Positions 42,675-51,786 of a stretch of 64,000 nt of DNA are shown piece after piece; position 1 is the stretch's first letter, and every line of letters starts with the position of its first letter. The position numbers and the translations under genes were made by a program. The stretch is from Subtercola vilae (lineage in GTDB: Bacteria > Actinomycetota > Actinomycetes > Actinomycetales > Microbacteriaceae), in the NCBI RefSeq assembly GCF_004923255.1, contig NZ_QYRT01000007.1, positions 93,345 through 157,344 of the forward strand, read 5' to 3'. The notes beneath the pieces were generated by a model. That model was not told where the DNA came from. It worked only from the letters and a program-made list of their open reading frames with translations, and did no database searches.

Positions 42675-44960
42675 TCACACGATCGAGATGGCGCCCGTCA
42701 TGGTGTCGATCTCGGCGCCGATCAGCAAGAACAGGCCACCGTAGGGCGGCAGGCTGACGGCGAAGCTCTGCAAGTCATCCACCCGCCCGATCTCGTCGCC
42801 CGTTGTGGCGTCGGTGACGGTGCGTCGGGATGCCAGAGCGGGTGAGCGAACGGTTCCCTCGATGTGTTCGCCGCTGAAGTTCAGCACGGTGACCTGCAGC
42901 GGCGGGTCGATCAGTGTGGCGTCGCCCTCGTCGAGGCGGTGCACCATGACCAGCATGCCGGGGTGGGCCACATTCGGAATATCGACCTGGCTGCCGATGT
43001 CGAGAGCCGACGCAGAACGCAGGGCGAGAATCTTCTTCACACTGCTCGCGAACGAGTTGTCGTCGGCCAGCTGTTCGGGCAGTGACCCGTAGAGCGAACG
43101 GCCGCGGGGCATGCCAGAACTCGACGCGGTGGCCGCAGGGAACACGTTCATCAGGTCGTGCGCGCCGCGCTCGATCCAGCGGGTGTCGCCCTCGGCGATC
43201 AGGTCGCTCACCTCGCTCGCCGGCACCGGCAGCATGCCGAGCAGATCCCACGCCGACAGCGCGAGAACGCCGGGCTGCCAGGCATTGAACATGACCAGCA
43301 GCAGGTGGGCGAGCCGGATGTTCTCGACATGCTCATCGGTGATGGCGTCGAGCGTGGTGAGGCCCTGCGTGGCGGCGATCATCGAGGCCGTGGTGCAGGC
43401 GATGCCGTTCGTCGTGAACACGCGGTTGTAGTCGGCCGCGTCGCCCGTGATGGCGCCCAGCAGGTCGGCCCGAATGGTCTCGGCGAGCTTCGCACCCGTG
43501 ATCTCTTCGTAGCGAAAGGGGTACAGGTCGGCGCGGTGAAGCGTCTCCCAGTGCAGCAGTTCGTAGGTGAGTTCGTCGTGGTTCTGCAGCGCGTGCACGA
43601 GGCTGGCGGGGTCGACGCCGAGCTCGAGCGAGGTGCGCAGCGTCAGCCGCAGAAACTCGGTGTCGCCCATCGCCAGGGCGTGGTGGTACGCCGGCCGGTT
43701 GATGAAGTCGTACGAGAGGTCGGCGCCCACACGGCCGGTGTCGCGAATGTCTTCGATGGTGAGGTTCAGCTCCTGAAAAGAGAAGCCGCCCACCTTTCGC
43801 ACCATGCCGGCGATGAGGTGATTCGCTGCTTCTGAGAGCGGATGCCCCTCTGACCACCCGGGGCTGCCGCTGGCGCTCTTCTCCACACCGAGAAAACCGT
43901 TCGCGTCGAGACGCAGGGCGCTCGAACCGAGGTCGCCCAGCGAGTGGAGTGCGTCGCCGATGACCAGGCGCATGCCGGCGAACGTGGGGTCGAGCCAGTT
44001 GATCGACGGCTGGCCCTGCTTGAAGTAGTGCAGGTACACCCAGCGGCGCGTGATGCCGTCGACGCCCAACACCGGGGCGGTTGCGCTCCAGTTGGTCTCT
44101 TTGGTGCCCGGCTGGTAGAAGATTACCCGCTGCAGCTGGCCGATGATGTAGCCCTGCTCGGCGAGCTGCTTCTCGGTCTCGGCATTCAGGTTCACCGAGT
44201 CGCGCCCGGCGGGCACCTCGGGTAGCAGCGCCCAGTCTTCTTCGGGAATCTCGACCATGTGGTAGATACCCGGGTAATCTTTGTACGCCATTTCGGCGAG
44301 CCGGAAGTCGGCACCCTTGCCGGTGTGGCCGGGAACGATGTCATCGATCACACTGCCGCCGTGCTGCTCGGCCACGTCGGAGAGCGCGCGAAACTCGTCT
44401 TCAGAGCCGAAGGCGGGGTCGATCTGGGTGCTGATGCGGTCGAAGTGGCCGTCGACACTCGCGGTCTGCTGCCAGCCCGTGATGCCGCCGGCCCGCTTCA
44501 CGGGGCCGGTGTGCACGGCAGAGATTCCGATGGCCTCGAACGCGTCCCAGAGGCGCTCGTCGCCGAGGGCAGCCAGATACGATTTGCCCGGCTCGGTGAT
44601 GAGCGAGATGGGGTACGCCGTGAACCACACCGATGCAGTGCGAATGGCGCGCCGGGCATCCGGCTTCGCGTAGGGGTTACGCCACATACTCGGCTGCCCC
44701 GACAGGCCGCGAGACAGTACCTGGGCGTCGCGCAGCATCGACTGGCGAATGAGCCATTCGATGTACGACGCGTTCGTGGCGTCAGCCGAACGCGGGTCAG
44801 AGAACGAGCGCTGAATACGGCTCGCTCTCAGGTTGGCTCGGGGCCGCAACCTCGGCGGGCGGGCCGGGTAGAGCTCGCCACTGAAGGTATTGTCGACAGG
44901 CTGAGGGGTCTCGGCGGTGTCGGGGGTGTCGACGGGCTCGAGAAGTTCGTCTTCGCTCAT
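42675..44960 (-). CDS. GH13 alpha-amylase-family enzyme (trehalose-synthase/maltosyltransferase-like)
   Basis: 761 residues. Catalytic GH13 regions are visible: region [13 protein letters not shown] (nucleophile Asp), region [16 protein letters not shown] (Glu), region [10 protein letters not shown] (Asp). The C-terminal beta domain follows [10 protein letters not shown]. The N-terminal ~90 residues are specific. No signal peptide. Most similar, as I read it, to the ~760-residue actinobacterial proteins annotated as maltose glucosyltransferase/trehalose synthase. It lies just upstream of the GH1 operon on the same strand; the twin operators sit between them. Confidence 0.82.
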   Translation of the reverse strand: MSEDELLEPVDTPDTAETPQPVDNTFSGELYPARPPRLRPRANLRASRIQRSFSDPRSADATNASYIEWLIRQSMLRDAQVLSRGLSGQPSMWRNPYAKPDARRAIRTASVWFTAYPISLITEPGKSYLAALGDERLWDAFEAIGISAVHTGPVKRAGGITGWQQTASVDGHFDRISTQIDPAFGSEDEFRALSDVAEQHGGSVIDDIVPGHTGKGADFRLAEMAYKDYPGIYHMVEIPEEDWALLPEVPAGRDSVNLNAETEKQLAEQGYIIGQLQRVIFYQPGTKETNWSATAPVLGVDGITRRWVYLHYFKQGQPSINWLDPTFAGMRLVIGDALHSLGDLGSSALRLDANGFLGVEKSASGSPGWSEGHPLSEAANHLIAGMVRKVGGFSFQELNLTIEDIRDTGRVGADLSYDFINRPAYHHALAMGDTEFLRLTLRTSLELGVDPASLVHALQNHDELTYELLHWETLHRADLYPFRYEEITGAKLAETIRADLLGAITGDAADYNRVFTTNGIACTTASMIAATQGLTTLDAITDEHVENIRLAHLLLVMFNAWQPGVLALSAWDLLGMLPVPASEVSDLIAEGDTRWIERGAHDLMNVFPAATASSSGMPRGRSLYGSLPEQLADDNSFASSVKKILALRSASALDIGSQVDIPNVAHPGMLVMVHRLDEGDATLIDPPLQVTVLNFSGEHIEGTVRSPALASRRTVTDATTGDEIGRVDDLQSFAVSLPPYGGLFLLIGAEIDTMTGAISIV

Positions 44961-45056
44961 TCACTTATTCTCGTCGGTCGAAGAGGCGTGCGTCACCCAG
45001 TTGCGGCAACCGCGGCAGAGAATTAACGCAACCGTCGCGCGCGGCGGCGGCCCTGC

Positions 45057-45992
45057 TCAGTAGACGAGCGAATCGGCCCGCAGCGCGTCGGTCACGTTGC
45101 CCACCAGGGCGCCGTCGCGCGGGTCGAGCGCGAGCACCTCGGTGCCGTCGGCGAGCGCAGCCAGGTCGACCCAGATGGCGCTGGGGCTGCGCGTCGACCA
45201 GAAGTAGTAGGTGAGGTGGGTCACGTCGCTCACGGTGTGCCACCACGTGGGGTAGACGCCGCCATCGTCGTAGGGGGCACCGATGGGCACGGCCACGTTC
45301 TGCGAGAGCCCGAAGACCCCGGCGACGGCCTCGGCTGTGCTCGCGGGCTCGGGCAGGTAGTGCCTGAAGTAGCTGGCCCGCACGAAACGGTCATCTGAGG
45401 TGATGTCACCGGGCGGGCGCAGATCGCCGCCGAACGGGGCGAAGCGAGCGAGGTTGGTGAGCTGCTCGTCGTAGGTGGGCGAGTTGGCCATCACCGTGAA
45501 CTCACGGCCGTGGTGCACCACCATCTCACCGTTCACCGGCTCGATGATCGCCGAGTCGCCCGAGGGGTCTTCGAGGGCGAGGTGGGCCCCCACATACTGA
45601 CCACGGATAGGCGGCGCGAGCAGCTCGATTTCATCGATGTGCGCAATGACCTCGGCCACGGTCGAGAAGTTGTCGAGCACGTACTGCACCCAGAGCGCGA
45701 TGGTGACGGTGCCGCGCCCGGTGTCGGTCGGCGGCTGAACGCCGTAGAGAAAGAGGGCGTGCGCTGCGAGACCCTTCTCGTTCATGCCGTCAGAGCTGCC
45801 CACGCCCCACATGCTGGTCGCCACGCTCGAATAGGTCGAGCGCCACGCCGCCGCTCCGGCTTGAGTACCACCGGTGCGCTCGGTTCCCCTCGGCATGAAC
45901 CAGAGTTGCGGCTCATCGTCGACAGCCCAATCCATGCAGCGTGAGGTCACTTTCGCAACGTCGTTGTCATTCCAGAAGATTCGAGTGCACAT
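45057..45992 (-). CDS. Linear-amide C-N hydrolase (choloylglycine hydrolase / Ntn family)
   Basis: 311 residues. The N-terminal nucleophile is Cys2 (MCTRIFWNDN), with Arg18 and Asp21 in SRCMDWAVDD and later NSPTYDEQLTN, the conserved Asn/Tyr/Arg region. After removal of Met, Cys2 attacks amides such as penicillin V, bile-acid conjugates or acyl-homoserine lactones. It follows the monooxygenase-hydrolase fusion by 17 bp and is likely co-transcribed. Confidence 0.87.
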   Translation of the reverse strand: MCTRIFWNDNDVAKVTSRCMDWAVDDEPQLWFMPRGTERTGGTQAGAAAWRSTYSSVATSMWGVGSSDGMNEKGLAAHALFLYGVQPPTDTGRGTVTIALWVQYVLDNFSTVAEVIAHIDEIELLAPPIRGQYVGAHLALEDPSGDSAIIEPVNGEMVVHHGREFTVMANSPTYDEQLTNLARFAPFGGDLRPPGDITSDDRFVRASYFRHYLPEPASTAEAVAGVFGLSQNVAVPIGAPYDDGGVYPTWWHTVSDVTHLTYYFWSTRSPSAIWVDLAALADGTEVLALDPRDGALVGNVTDALRADSLVY

Positions 45993-46009
45993 GACCCGAT
46001 GCTAGACGG

Positions 46010-48469
46010 TCACGGAGACTGCCGCACGAACTCCTCCACCAGCGAAGCGAACTCGTCGGCGCGCTCGATCTGCGGCATGTGGCCGGTCTTCTCGAACACA
46101 TGCGTCTGGGCATTCGGCAGTGCTGTCGCCGCGGCAGCGAGGTGACTGAAGGGCAGAATGTGGTCATGGTCGCCCCACACCAGAAGGGTGGGAATGTCGA
46201 GCGCCGACAGCTTCGCCACAAGCGCCTCCCGCCACGCCGGCCGCACACCCCGAATGGTTCCGAGGTCATGCGCCACCTCGAGCATGGTCTGCGCGTGCGC
46301 CGGGCGCCCCGAGAGCACGAACGAATGGGCGATGCGCGCATCGGTCGCCACCCGCTTGTCGTAGAACACGGCCTGAACCGTGCGCGTCGAGTTGGCGTAG
46401 TTCGGCCGCATCAGCAGTCGGCCGAGGGGCTTGACCGCGAGCATCCGCAGCACCATCGTGACCTCGGAGCCGAAGCCCGCGCTGTCGGCGAGCACGAGCG
46501 ACGATACGCGCTCTGGATGCCCGACCGCGAAGCTCATCGCGACGGCTCCGCCGAGCGAGTTACCGATCACCGGTGTCGCCCCGTCAACCCCGAGCGCATC
46601 GAGAAAGCCGGGCAGAATGCCCGCGAGCCTCGTGAGGGTCGCCGGGCCGCGCCGCCGTTCGGAGTAGCCGAAACCCGGCAGGTCGAGACTGATCACGGTG
46701 TGGGCGGCCGAGAGGCGGTCGTGCTGTTCGTTCCAGTCGTCGAGGCTCTGGCCAATGCCGTGCAGCAGCAGAATCGGTGAGCCGCTGCCGGTTCGGCGGT
46801 AGCGCAGGCGCGTACCGTCGACGGCGACGTAGGCGGTGCCGGGCAGCGCGAGCGGATCTTCGGCGGGCAGCGCGCCGGTGAGCCGATGCCCTGCACGCGG
46901 GCCGAGCGCGACCGGGCCGCTGAGGGGGGCGGCATCGGCGAGCGATGAAGCGCCGGGCGCCTGCCCGACCGGCCGGTCACCTCGGCGGCCGAACCGCACC
47001 GCGTCGGTCAGCGGGCCCAAACGCAGCAGCCCGTAGTCGCGCAGGTAGTTCTGATGCAGCCGCCACGGCGACGACTCGCCCTGCTTCGGCAGCTGGTCAG
47101 CGCTTCTCAGCACATACCCCGCCTGCAGATCGATCAGCGAGACCAGCTCGCCCGACAGCGCCGCCGCTGTGGCCACCGGCGTCACACTCTGGTAGCCGTG
47201 CCGTTTCAGGTATTTCAACAGCCGCACCACGTAGGCCGCCACCAGGTCGGCCTTGAGGGTCCACGATGCGTTGGTGTAGCCGATGGTCAGCGAGAAGTTC
47301 GGCACTCCCGCCAGCATCATGCCCTTGTACGTGAGCGTGTTCGACACGTCGATCGGCCGACCGTCGACGCTCAGCGTCATACCGCCCATGACGAGCAGGT
47401 TCAGCCCCGTCGCCGTCACGATCACGTCGGCGTCGAGCGTGTCGCCTGAGGCGAGCCGGATGCCCGTGGCCGTGATCTCCGCCACCCGGTCGGTCACGAT
47501 GTCGGCGGCCCCCCGGCTGATGGCGCGGTACAGGTCACCGTCAGGAATCGCGCAGAGCCGCTGGTCCCATGGGTTGTAGCTCGGCGCGAGGTGCGTGTCG
47601 ACGTCGAACCCGCTCGGCAGCTTCGCGACCGCCGACTTTCGCAGAATCGACTTCATCGTCTCGGGGCGGCGCCGGCTCAGCTGGTACGTGAACATCGAAT
47701 AGCCGATGTTCTTCAGCCGAACGACGTCGTACGCCAGCTTCGCGGGAAGCCTGCCACGCAGCCGGTCTGCCGTGTGGTCGCGTGATGGCACGGGAGCAAT
47801 GTAGGTGGGCGAGCGTTGCAGCATCGTCACGTGCGCCGCCGTCTTCGCCATCGACGGCACGAGCGTCACGGCGGTGGCGCCGCTGCCGACGATCACCACG
47901 CGCTTTCCGGCATAGTCGAGGTCGGCGGGCCAGTGCTGCGGGTGCACGATGCGGCCCTCGAAGTGCTCGCTGCCCGGGATGACCGGGGTGAACCCTTCGT
48001 CGTAGCGGTAGTAGCCCGAGCAGACCGAGAGGAACGAGCAGGTGAACGTGACGGTGTCGCCGCCCCGGGCATCCGGATGGCCCCGGTATTCGCCGGCGGA
48101 GGTGCGAAGGGCCGTCACGCTCCAGAGAGCGGTCTCGCTCGACCACTCCGCAGAGATGACGCGGTGATTCAGCCGCAGGTTCGGCTGCAGGCCCTCGTCG
48201 GCGACGGTCTCGATGATGTACTCGCGAATCGAGTCGCCGTCGGCAATGGCTTTGGCGTTGGTCCACGGTCGAAACGAGTAACCGAGTGTGTACATGTCGG
48301 AGTCGCTTCTGACGCCGGGGTAGCGAAAAAGATCCCAGGTGCCGCCCACCGCGCTTCGCGATTCGAGAAGGAGAAAGGATTTCGACGGGAGTTCGCGCTT
48401 CAGGCGGCTGGCCGCGCCAACACCGCTGAGGCCGCCACCCACGATCAACACGTCAACGTGTTCTGTCAT
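46010..48469 (-). CDS. EthA-like Baeyer-Villiger monooxygenase fused to an alpha/beta hydrolase
   Basis: 819 residues with two complete enzymes. Residues 1-~500 are a type I BVMO: FAD loop GGGLSG (11-16), GTWDLFRYPG, the fingerprint FEGRIVHPQHWP (170-181), NADPH loop GSGATA (195-200) and ATGLNLLVMGG. It looks like mycobacterial EthA. After a Gly/Ala/Pro-rich linker (~500-545) comes a hydrolase: LLLHGIG (567-573), nucleophile Ser638 in GNSLGG, Asp in WGDHDH and His in TGHMPQ. The pair would turn a ketone into an ester and then cleave it to alcohol plus acid. Divergent from an EthR-like gene. Confidence 0.9.
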   Translation of the reverse strand: MTEHVDVLIVGGGLSGVGAASRLKRELPSKSFLLLESRSAVGGTWDLFRYPGVRSDSDMYTLGYSFRPWTNAKAIADGDSIREYIIETVADEGLQPNLRLNHRVISAEWSSETALWSVTALRTSAGEYRGHPDARGGDTVTFTCSFLSVCSGYYRYDEGFTPVIPGSEHFEGRIVHPQHWPADLDYAGKRVVIVGSGATAVTLVPSMAKTAAHVTMLQRSPTYIAPVPSRDHTADRLRGRLPAKLAYDVVRLKNIGYSMFTYQLSRRRPETMKSILRKSAVAKLPSGFDVDTHLAPSYNPWDQRLCAIPDGDLYRAISRGAADIVTDRVAEITATGIRLASGDTLDADVIVTATGLNLLVMGGMTLSVDGRPIDVSNTLTYKGMMLAGVPNFSLTIGYTNASWTLKADLVAAYVVRLLKYLKRHGYQSVTPVATAAALSGELVSLIDLQAGYVLRSADQLPKQGESSPWRLHQNYLRDYGLLRLGPLTDAVRFGRRGDRPVGQAPGASSLADAAPLSGPVALGPRAGHRLTGALPAEDPLALPGTAYVAVDGTRLRYRRTGSGSPILLLHGIGQSLDDWNEQHDRLSAAHTVISLDLPGFGYSERRRGPATLTRLAGILPGFLDALGVDGATPVIGNSLGGAVAMSFAVGHPERVSSLVLADSAGFGSEVTMVLRMLAVKPLGRLLMRPNYANSTRTVQAVFYDKRVATDARIAHSFVLSGRPAHAQTMLEVAHDLGTIRGVRPAWREALVAKLSALDIPTLLVWGDHDHILPFSHLAAAATALPNAQTHVFEKTGHMPQIERADEFASLVEEFVRQSP

Positions 48470-48477
48470 AGCGCCAG

Positions 48478-48521
48478 TGTATCGACACGATGTCGACTAC
48501 TCAACAGTGTGTCGACAAACG
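48478..48521. promoter_or_regulatory. EthR-like operator region
   Basis: The 68-bp divergent gap holds ATCGACA (48481), TGTCGAC (48491-48497) and the palindrome TGTCGACA (48510-48517). The repeated TGTCGA(C) elements resemble, from memory, the multi-repeat EthR operator of mycobacteria. It overlaps both promoters, fitting repression of the fusion gene and self-control. Confidence 0.65.
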
Positions 48522-48537
48522 GAGATAGGATTGCTGT

Positions 48538-49161
48538 ATGGCTCACCGCAGAAGCAGAACCGCTCGCCTCTCGGGCGACGACAGGCAACTCGCTCTGCTC
48601 GCCACGGCCGAGAAACTGCTCGGCGAGCGCTCGTTCGACGACATCTCCATCGAAGACCTCGCGGCCGGTGCCGGCATCTCCCGGCCCACGTTCTACTTCT
48701 ACTTCTCGTCGAAAGACGAGGTTCTGCTGGCCCTGCTCGACACGGTCATTGCCGAGGTGCGCCACCGCGTGGCCGCACTGCCCCGCGACTTCGAGCTCGA
48801 ACCGGCCGCCACCTGGCGGCGCTCGATCGAGGCGTTCATCGAAGTGTTCTCTGCCCACAGAGCTGTATCGAATGCGGCCATGACGGCCCGGATGCGCAAC
48901 GCCGACGTGCACGCGCTCTGGGCGACTTCGATGCAGTCGTGGGCCGACTACTCCACAGAAATCATTCTGGCCGAGCGCGCCCGGGGCGCCGCACCCGACG
49001 GAATCGACGCGCACGACCTGGCCGTGGCGCTGAACCTGATGAACGAGCGCGTGCTCTCGGCCTCGCTGAGCGGCGACGCACCCCGCATCGACCAGGCCAG
49101 GTCGCTCGACGTGCTGTCGAGCATCTGGCTACGCAGCATCTACGGCACGACACCCGACTGA
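48538..49161 (+). CDS. EthR-like TetR-family repressor
   Basis: 207 residues very close in layout to EthR: RRSRTARLSGDDRQLALLATAEKLLGE, then HTH ISIEDLAAGAGISRPTFYFYFSSKDEVLLALLD (read in parts), and the ligand domain with LWATSMQSWADYS and ALNLMNERVLSASL. EthR binds hydrophobic ligands in a long tunnel and represses ethA. Divergent from the BVMO-hydrolase fusion and 12 bp ahead of the 3-hydroxyacyl-CoA dehydrogenase gene. Confidence 0.92.
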   Translation: MAHRRSRTARLSGDDRQLALLATAEKLLGERSFDDISIEDLAAGAGISRPTFYFYFSSKDEVLLALLDTVIAEVRHRVAALPRDFELEPAATWRRSIEAFIEVFSAHRAVSNAAMTARMRNADVHALWATSMQSWADYSTEIILAERARGAAPDGIDAHDLAVALNLMNERVLSASLSGDAPRIDQARSLDVLSSIWLRSIYGTTPD

Positions 49162-49173
49162 AGGAGAAGAACC

Positions 49174-50031
49174 ATGTCAGACCTCAGAAACATCACCGTT
49201 CTCGGAACCGGCGTGCTCGGCTCGCAGATCGCCTTCCAGGCCGCGTTCCTCGGCTACCCCGTGACCGCCTACGACATCAGCGACGACGTTCTGCAACACG
49301 CCCGCGAGCGCTTCGCCAAGCTGGCCGAGGTCTACCGCCGCGACCCGGCCGTGAACGCTACCGACGAGCAGGCCGAGCGCGCCCTCGCCAACCTGCACCT
49401 CACCGCCGACCTCGCCGATGCGGTCGCCGATGCCGACCTCGTCATCGAGGCGGTTCCCGAGCTTCTCGCCCTCAAACAAGACCTCTACACGAAACTCGCG
49501 CAGCTCGCCCCCGCGAAGACCATCTTCGCCACCAACTCGTCAACACTGCTGCCGAGCGACCTCAAAGGCTTCACCGGCCGCCCCGACCGTTTTCTCGCCC
49601 TGCACTACGCCAACCAGGTGTGGCGCAACAACACGGCAGAGGTGATGGGCACCACAGACACCGATCCGGCCGTCTATGCAGCCGTCGTCGCCTTCGCCAC
49701 CGGCAGCGGGCTCGTGCCCATCGAGATCAAGAAGGAGAAGGCGGGGTACGTATTGAACTCGCTGCTCGTGCCGCTGCTGAATGCCGCCGCACAGCTGCTC
49801 GTCGACGGCATCGCCGACGTCGAAACCATCGACAAGACCTGGCGCATCGCCACCGGCGCCCCCGCCGGCCCGTTTCAGATCTACGACGTCGTGGGCCTCA
49901 CCACGGCGTACAACATCGCCTCGTCGAGCCCCGATCCGCGCTCGCAGAAGTTTGCCGCTCTGCTGAAGACCGACTACATCGACAAGGGCAAACTCGGCAC
50001 GGCCACCGGCGAGGGCTTCTACACCTACTGA
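49174..50031 (+). CDS. 3-hydroxyacyl-CoA dehydrogenase
   Basis: 285 residues. NAD loop VLGTGVLGSQIA (11-22), the TNSSTLLPSDL segment and catalytic His in ALHYANQVW, followed by the helical C-terminal domain with KAGYVLNSLLVPLLNAA. Acts in beta-oxidation-like or butyryl-CoA metabolism. AAGGAGAAGAACC gives a strong ribosome site; co-transcribed with the EthR-like gene. This hints that the whole unit handles ketone or fatty-acid breakdown products (inference). Confidence 0.9.
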   Translation: MSDLRNITVLGTGVLGSQIAFQAAFLGYPVTAYDISDDVLQHARERFAKLAEVYRRDPAVNATDEQAERALANLHLTADLADAVADADLVIEAVPELLALKQDLYTKLAQLAPAKTIFATNSSTLLPSDLKGFTGRPDRFLALHYANQVWRNNTAEVMGTTDTDPAVYAAVVAFATGSGLVPIEIKKEKAGYVLNSLLVPLLNAAAQLLVDGIADVETIDKTWRIATGAPAGPFQIYDVVGLTTAYNIASSSPDPRSQKFAALLKTDYIDKGKLGTATGEGFYTY

Positions 50032-50062
50032 GCCGGCCCTGCTCCAATCGAGATAGGTTGAG

Positions 50063-51058
50063 GTGACTCAGCCGAGTCAGTGCAATCCAATCGTGAGGCA
50101 CCGAGTGAGCAACAGCCAGAAGAACGGCACCGGGGCGCGGCTCGGCCTGGGGCTGGCCGCCCTCGGTCGCCCGGCCTACATCACCGTGGGGCGCGGCGAC
50201 GACCTCGGTGAGAGTGCAGACCGCTCGGTCGATGCGATGCGGGCCCGCGCCCATACCGTGCTCGACGCGGCGTGGCAGCAGGGCATCCGGTACGTCGATG
50301 CGGCCCGCTCGTACGGGCTGGCCGAACAGTTTCTGGGCTCATGGCTCGCCGGGCATCCCGAGCGCCGAGCCGAACTGACCCTCGGCTCGAAGTGGGGCTA
50401 CGAGTACATCGGCGAGTGGCAGATGAACGCCCAGACGCACGAACGCAAGGAGCACAGCCTCCGGATGCTCGAGCGCCAGTGGCCCGAATCCCTCGCCGCG
50501 CTCGGCGGGCCGCCCGACGTGTACCTCATCCACTCGCTCACAACCGACAGCCCTGCCCTCGGCGATGATGCGCTGCTCGAGCGTCTGCGGCAGATCGCGG
50601 CCGGCGGCGTGCGCGTCGGGTTCTCGACGAGCGGCCCCGGCCAGGCGACGGTCATCGACGCCGCGCTCGCCCTGCCCGGCTCGCCGTTCTCGGCGGTGCA
50701 GACCACCTGGAACCTGCGCGAACCGTCAGCCGGCCCCGCCTTGGCGCGGGCAAAAGACGCCGGGTGGCTGGTGGTGGTGAAAGAGGTGCTCGCCAACGGC
50801 CGGCTGACCCTTCGCGGCGGCGAACCGGATGCCCTGGCCCTCGCCGAGCGCGCCGCGCAACCGCTCGCCGGGCTCGCCATCGGCGCGGCGTTCGCCCAGC
50901 CATGGCCCGACATCGTGCTGACCGGCGCCGTCACGGCAGAGCAGCTGCGGGAGAACCTGGCGGCCCGTCTCCCCCGCGTCAGCGCCGACGACCTCGCCAG
51001 CCTCGCCGAGCCGCCCGCCGAGTACTGGGCCGCCCGCAGCGCCCGCGCCTGGAGCTGA
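50063..51058 (+). CDS. Aldo/keto reductase (1)
   Basis: 331 residues from GTG 50063; GTG 50105 (VSNSQKNG) with GAGG upstream is equally likely. TIM-barrel AKR features: YVDAARSYGLAEQFLGSWL with the catalytic Asp and Tyr, SKWGYE (Lys), and DVYLIHSLT (His). The C-terminal part is AKR-like (VVVKEVLANGRL). NADPH-dependent aldehyde/ketone reduction; substrate unknown. Confidence 0.85.
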   Translation: MTQPSQCNPIVRHRVSNSQKNGTGARLGLGLAALGRPAYITVGRGDDLGESADRSVDAMRARAHTVLDAAWQQGIRYVDAARSYGLAEQFLGSWLAGHPERRAELTLGSKWGYEYIGEWQMNAQTHERKEHSLRMLERQWPESLAALGGPPDVYLIHSLTTDSPALGDDALLERLRQIAAGGVRVGFSTSGPGQATVIDAALALPGSPFSAVQTTWNLREPSAGPALARAKDAGWLVVVKEVLANGRLTLRGGEPDALALAERAAQPLAGLAIGAAFAQPWPDIVLTGAVTAEQLRENLAARLPRVSADDLASLAEPPAEYWAARSARAWS

Positions 51059-51099
51059 CCGGCAACCTGAAGCTGACCGGTCGCCCGCAGCCGGCCGGC

Positions 51100-51786
51100 T
51101 CACGTCACCTCGAGAATCACGGTGATGCCCACCATGGCGCTGCCGATGAGAGCCAGCGCCACCCCGGCGACGCCCGCCTTGATGCGGGTGTACGGTGCCC
51201 ACCACACGCCGACCAGGAACAGCGAGGCGATGCCCACCCCGTTCGAAACGTCGAGTGCAGTGTCGGGGTCGAGGGGGAGCAGAAACGGGATGATCGGCGG
51301 AAACGTCGAGACGAGCACCACCACGACGATCGCTGCCGCCGCACGAAAGTCAGCCGCCTTCAACCTCTCGGGAAACCGTTCGGTGGGCACGATCCGCGCG
51401 ATCTCGTCGTACATCGTCGAGGCCGGTGCCGGGCCCGTGATGTCGTCGAGCGACGAGTCGAGGGCATCCCGAACCACCGACCGGCGCTGCTCGGGCGTCA
51501 GCGGCGATTCGCGGAGGGTGTGCGCCGCCAGATCCCACCGCCCACGTTGAAACAGCGCGTTCATCAGGTACAGCGCCGCGTCGATGATGGCCCAGGCGAC
51601 CGCCGTCGAGAACGCGACGGTGAGCAGGCTCTGCACACCCTCGTCGGTGTTGATCGCGTCGAGCCGAGCGGTCGAGGTGATGCCCACCACCATGACGAGG
51701 CCCACCACGATCTCGGGAAGGGTCTCGCCCGGGCTGAGATTTCCCAGCACCGGCAGGCGGATACGCAGAAACGACTGCCTGGTCAC
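51100..51786 (-). CDS. Multi-pass membrane protein, weakly VIT/CCC1-like
   Basis: 228 residues with five predicted membrane segments: LPEIVVGLVMVVGITS, VAFSTAVAWAIIDAALYLM, AAAAIVVVVLVSTFPPIIPF, NGVGIASLFLVGVWW and VAGVALALIGSAMVGITVIL. The number and spacing of segments resemble VIT1/CCC1 iron/manganese transporters, but the metal-binding Glu/Met cluster of that family is not evident. A charged cytoplasmic loop (about 75-140) lies between TM2 and TM3. It overlaps the AKR gene by 4 bp. Confidence 0.6.
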   Translation of the reverse strand: MTRQSFLRIRLPVLGNLSPGETLPEIVVGLVMVVGITSTARLDAINTDEGVQSLLTVAFSTAVAWAIIDAALYLMNALFQRGRWDLAAHTLRESPLTPEQRRSVVRDALDSSLDDITGPAPASTMYDEIARIVPTERFPERLKAADFRAAAAIVVVVLVSTFPPIIPFLLPLDPDTALDVSNGVGIASLFLVGVWWAPYTRIKAGVAGVALALIGSAMVGITVILEVT

